Shown: piece after piece, positions 61,206 through 64,000 of the stretch
How positions within the stretch are numbered: position 1 is the first letter of the stretch
Layout: the number at the start of each line of letters is the position of its first letter
Assembly: GCA_022818135.1 (NCBI GenBank)
Contig: JAFMSR010000007.1
Coordinates: forward strand, 5,697,270 to 5,761,269
DNA from: Saxidomus purpurata
Lineage: Eukaryota; Mollusca; Bivalvia; Venerida; Veneridae
Reading direction: 5' to 3'
Length of the DNA: 64,000 nucleotides
Position numbers and translations under genes: made by a program
Notes under the pieces: generated by a model
What the model saw: only the letters and a program-made list of their open reading frames with translations
What the model was told of the DNA's origin: nothing
Database searches by the model: none

Positions 61206-62984
61206 TTTGTGTCGCCCTTTCAGAGAAAAGGCGATACATAGGGATCGCTTTGTCCGTCCGTCTGTCCGTCCGTCGGTCCGTCCGTCCGTCACACAAACTT
61301 AACGTTTGCTATAACTTTGCCATTTCTTAAGATTTCTTCATCAAACTTTACAATTGCATTGCTTATGACAAAAGGGTCATGATGCCGCCAAATTTAGTAG
61401 GTCAAGGGCAAAATTTAAAAGAGAAAGCCCCTTTTTGTACTGGATATGTCACGAAAACTTAACGTTGGCTATAACTTTGCCATTTCTTAAGATTTCTTCA
61501 TCATTAAATGCTTGTTATGAATGGGGGGGGGGGGGGGGGCAAAATTTGTAGGTCAAGGTCATATTTGGAGAGTAATGCCTTTAACAAATTACTATACTTT
61601 GCCATTTCGTAAGATTATTTTATCAAACTTTCAAATTGCATTGCTTATGTGACAAAAGGGTTGTGATGCCGCCAAATTTTGTAGGTCAAGGTCATATTAT
61701 TGATGGGTTAGCTGCATAGGATTGTATCCTCAGTATGTTTGAAAGTATTCTGTCTCGCATGCTTGACAGTGATTAATAAAAGCCTGTAAGCGTAGATTTT
61801 CGGGTCAGTGAAAAATAATATTTTTGGATTAAAACTGAACCTTTTTTTGACAAAGTGCCTTTATGCCAATACCGTTTTTTTCGAAGACACTTCCTTTGTT
61901 TTGTAAGTGCTTGGATTTTGTCACGAAAACTTAACGTTGGCTATAACTTTGTCATTTCTTAAGATTTCTTCATCTAACTTTCAAATTGCATTGCTTATGA
62001 CATAAGGGTCGTGATGCTGCCAAATTTTGTAGGTCTAGATCATATTTGACAGAGTAATGCCCCTTTTTATACTTAGAATTTTACTATAACTTTGCCATTT
62101 CGTAAGATTATTTTATCAAACTTTCAAATTGTATTGCTTATGTCAAAGGGTTGTGATGCCGCCAAATTTTGTAGGTCAAGGTCATATTAGTGATTAGTGA
62201 TCAAAGAGTTAGCTGCAATCTTAGGAATATATGTGTATCCTTCAGTATGTTTGAAAGTATTCTGTCTCGCATGACTTGACATGATGATTAACTTAAAAAA
62301 GCCTTGTACGTGAACGGGTCAGCATGTAAAACTAATTATTTTTGGCATTAAAACGATGAACCTTATGTCTAATAATTTCAAATCTTTTGACAACAGTGCC
62401 TTTCAGTGCCTTTCAGTGCAAATATCCGAATTTTTTTCATATTCGGTTTATAAGACACTTCCTTTAAAATGTTTTGAAAGTGCTTGAAGAAGCTTGTCAT
62501 GGCGTTCTCAAACGGCGAATTTATAGCGGAAGTCATAGGGAAGCGTATAGGAAGTTTAGGCCTGACTGCAATTAATTGGAAATATTGTTTTGAAGATCTA
62601 CTGTCCATTATTTCATTATTTTTTACACAAACATTTCAATTTTTGTCGTAGACTTTCGGAGAAAAGGCGATAAAAAAATCATATTTTTTTAAAATTTATT
62701 TTCAGGGTTATCTTGCTAAATAATTGTCCGTCGGTCCATCCGTCCGTCACATAAACCTAACGTTGGCTATAACTTTGCCATTTCTTAAGATTTCTTCATC
62801 AAGTTTTGACAAAATAAAGTTCATTTCAGCAGTCGGTGAGATTTTTGGTAGTCGCACCGGAAGAAACCCTTATAATGTAAGTCTATGGAAATGTATTTAG
62901 GCGTCTCATACCAACTGACCAATTTTCACGGTGTCAGAACAGTTTTATCCTCATCAACCTGATCCGGTCAACAACTAGGCCATC
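61206..62984 (+). mobile_element. Pearl-like family B copies in the foldback loop
   Basis: The head TGTCGCCCTTTCAGAGAAAA with GGCGATACATAGGGATCGC is followed by a CCGTCCGTCTG run (61254-61288). Units with CTATAACTTTGCCATTTCTT, TTATGACAAAAGGGTCATGA, TTTGTAGGTCAAGGTCATAT follow at about 61305, 61460, 61590, 61935 and 62085, with a G run (61526-61539). Two copies of a longer segment (61690-61925 and 62185-62490) with TCAGTATGTTTGAAAGTATT and GACACTTCCTTT show a tandem duplication of about 500 bp. A third, decayed head (GTAGACTTTCGGAGAAAAGG) starts at 62647 with its own CCGTC run. Confidence 0.65.
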
Positions 62985-63570
62985 CATAAATCAAAACGAC
63001 ATCACCATTTATCAAAACCACAGCACCATCTATCAAAACGACATCACCATATATCAAAACTACAGCACCATCTATCAAAACGACATCACCATTTATCAAA
63101 ACCACAGTACCATCTATCAAAACGACAGCACCATATATCCAAACGACATCACCATTTATCAAAACGACATCACCATATATCAAAACCACAGCACCATCTA
63201 TCAAAACCACAGCACCATATATCCAAACGACATCCCCATTTATCAAAACCATAGCACCATCTATCAAAACGACGTCAAAACAAGACCATATCAAAACCAC
63301 AGCACCCTAACACCACCTTCAAAACGATATCACCATCTATCAAAACCACAGCACCATATATCCAAACGACATCACCATATATCCAAACGACATCACCATC
63401 CACAAAAACCACAGCACCATCTATCAAAACGACAGCACCATCTATCAAACGACATCACCATCTATCAAAACCACAGCATCATCTATCAAAACCACAGCAC
63501 CATCTATCAAAACCACAGCACCATCTATCAAAACCACAGCACCATATATCAAAAGGACATCACCATTTAA
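62985..63570. repeat. 21-bp tandem array, right arm (inverted)
   Basis: About 27 units, the reverse complement of the left arm (ATCAAAACCACAGCACCATC and ATCAAAACGACATCACCATC). It is half as long as the left arm, and one stretch (63265-63330) is disordered. Open frames on the - strand are artefacts. Confidence 0.9.
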
Positions 63571-63610
63571 GAAGTGTGTATAGAGGGCAGCTATGGCGTT
63601 CCATAAACGT

Positions 63611-64000
63611 ATATGTCACACAAGAGAAAAATTCGACCGCATATGTCACACGTGTGATATATTCGGTCGAAAATAGTATTCGCGTGAAACGTATATGGCA
63701 CATAATATGTGATGTATACGTTTGACTTCGAATTTTATAGGAACACGAAAACGAATATCTCACATGCAGAGAAAGGCAAATAAAAACGAAATTTTCAACG
63801 AATACGTCACTTTTTGATCAATTTGAAAAAAAAAACATATTTAAAACAATCAAATATGGTTGATTAAGTTATGCCTCATAAATTCTGCTTAACACAACAA
63901 AGTCGATCCGATCGGTCCCAACACATTGTATGGGAACTAGACATTCCCACTCGAAGGTGTGGTCTGTATAATGTCTTTAATTTGTATAAATAATGATTGG
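63611..64000. repeat. Scattered ACGTATATGTCACA-type motifs
   Basis: Five variants of ACGTATATGTCACAC occur between 63607 and 63812, in both orientations, including the perfect 12-bp palindrome TCACACGTGTGA at 63646-63657. ACGT-TATG also forms the tip of the adjacent foldback element, so this may be the repeat into which the element inserted, or its extension. Nothing else recognised to the window end. Confidence 0.45.

Larger units (their letters stand above)
60018..63610. mobile_element. Foldback element: inverted arms made of 21-bp tandem arrays
   Basis: The left end (60018: ACGTATATGGAACGCCATAG, then CTGCCTTCTATACACACTTC) is matched in reverse complement by the right end (63552-63610) over about 58 bp with two or three differences. 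Each end leads directly into a 21-bp array: 60066-61204 on the left and, in inverted orientation, 62985-63570 on the right. The loop between the arms (61205-62984) contains pearl-like family B copies and a duplicated segment. This is the plan of Drosophila FB-type foldback elements (inverted ends with tandem repeats). No protein is visible and no clear target duplication is found. Confidence 0.75.

Noticed and set aside
62499..62651. A 50-codon frame with good start context (MAFSNGEFIAEVIGKR...)
   Set aside because: Short, inside duplicated repeat DNA, no splice sites or known motif; it may be chance.

Overview
This is a eukaryotic, intron-rich, AT-rich and extremely repeat-dense window. It most likely comes from a bivalve mollusc. 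That call rests on the many interspersed repeats with a short 5' hairpin, a CCGTC-type microsatellite and tandem units of about 155-180 bp (the pearl / Helentron-associated design known from bivalves), on a tRNA-derived SINE with a Meta-SINE-like body, and on the absence of any bacterial gene organisation. Species cannot be told from the sequence alone.

Only two protein genes are well supported. (1) On the + strand, 34130-35138 is the terminal coding exon of a single-pass membrane protein whose cytoplasmic part is a copine-type (RGLG-type) vWA domain. Its frame stays open up to a splice acceptor, so upstream exons exist that I could not place. (2) On the - strand, 55667-59227 is a three-exon carbohydrate sulfotransferase of the Sulfotransfer_2 (HNK-1 sulfotransferase) family, with phase-matched introns, a signal anchor in exon 1 and both PAPS-binding motifs in exon 3. 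Three weaker coding remnants are listed (near 0.7-1.0 kb, 47.9 kb and 51.6-52.3 kb). I see no functional link between the two genes.

The rest is a layered record of transposition. 0.47-2.4 kb: an element with inverted ends. 2.7-4.8 kb: a TA-flanked element carrying a nested pearl-like element; its sister copy at 28.36-29.37 kb lacks that insertion and so supplies an empty site. 5.4 kb: an intact tRNA SINE with an 11-bp duplication. 6.0-6.5 kb: a higher-order 32-bp satellite. 9.8-14 kb: pearl-like families. 14.48-18.24 kb: an element with long inverted ends starting CACAGTG and a 5-bp duplication ACCAT, with a hAT-like insertion inside. 20.4-25.9 kb: a four-level nest. 29.9-33.4 kb: decayed repeats. 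44.0 kb: a 21-bp array. 45.3-46.4 kb: another pearl-like family. 48.1-50.9 kb: two neighbouring elements with shared ends, palindrome-filled terminal repeats and 9-bp duplications, one containing a LINE fragment. 53.5-54.4 kb: a further interspersed repeat. 57.5-58.5 kb: two satellites inside intron 1 of the sulfotransferase gene. 60.0-63.6 kb: a foldback element whose arms are 21-bp tandem arrays.

The strongest candidates for something new are the CACAGTG / 5-bp element (Transib/RAG-like signature), the foldback element with satellite arms, the paired palindrome-ended elements, and the shared terminal design of at least six unrelated pearl-like families, all lying in the same orientation.
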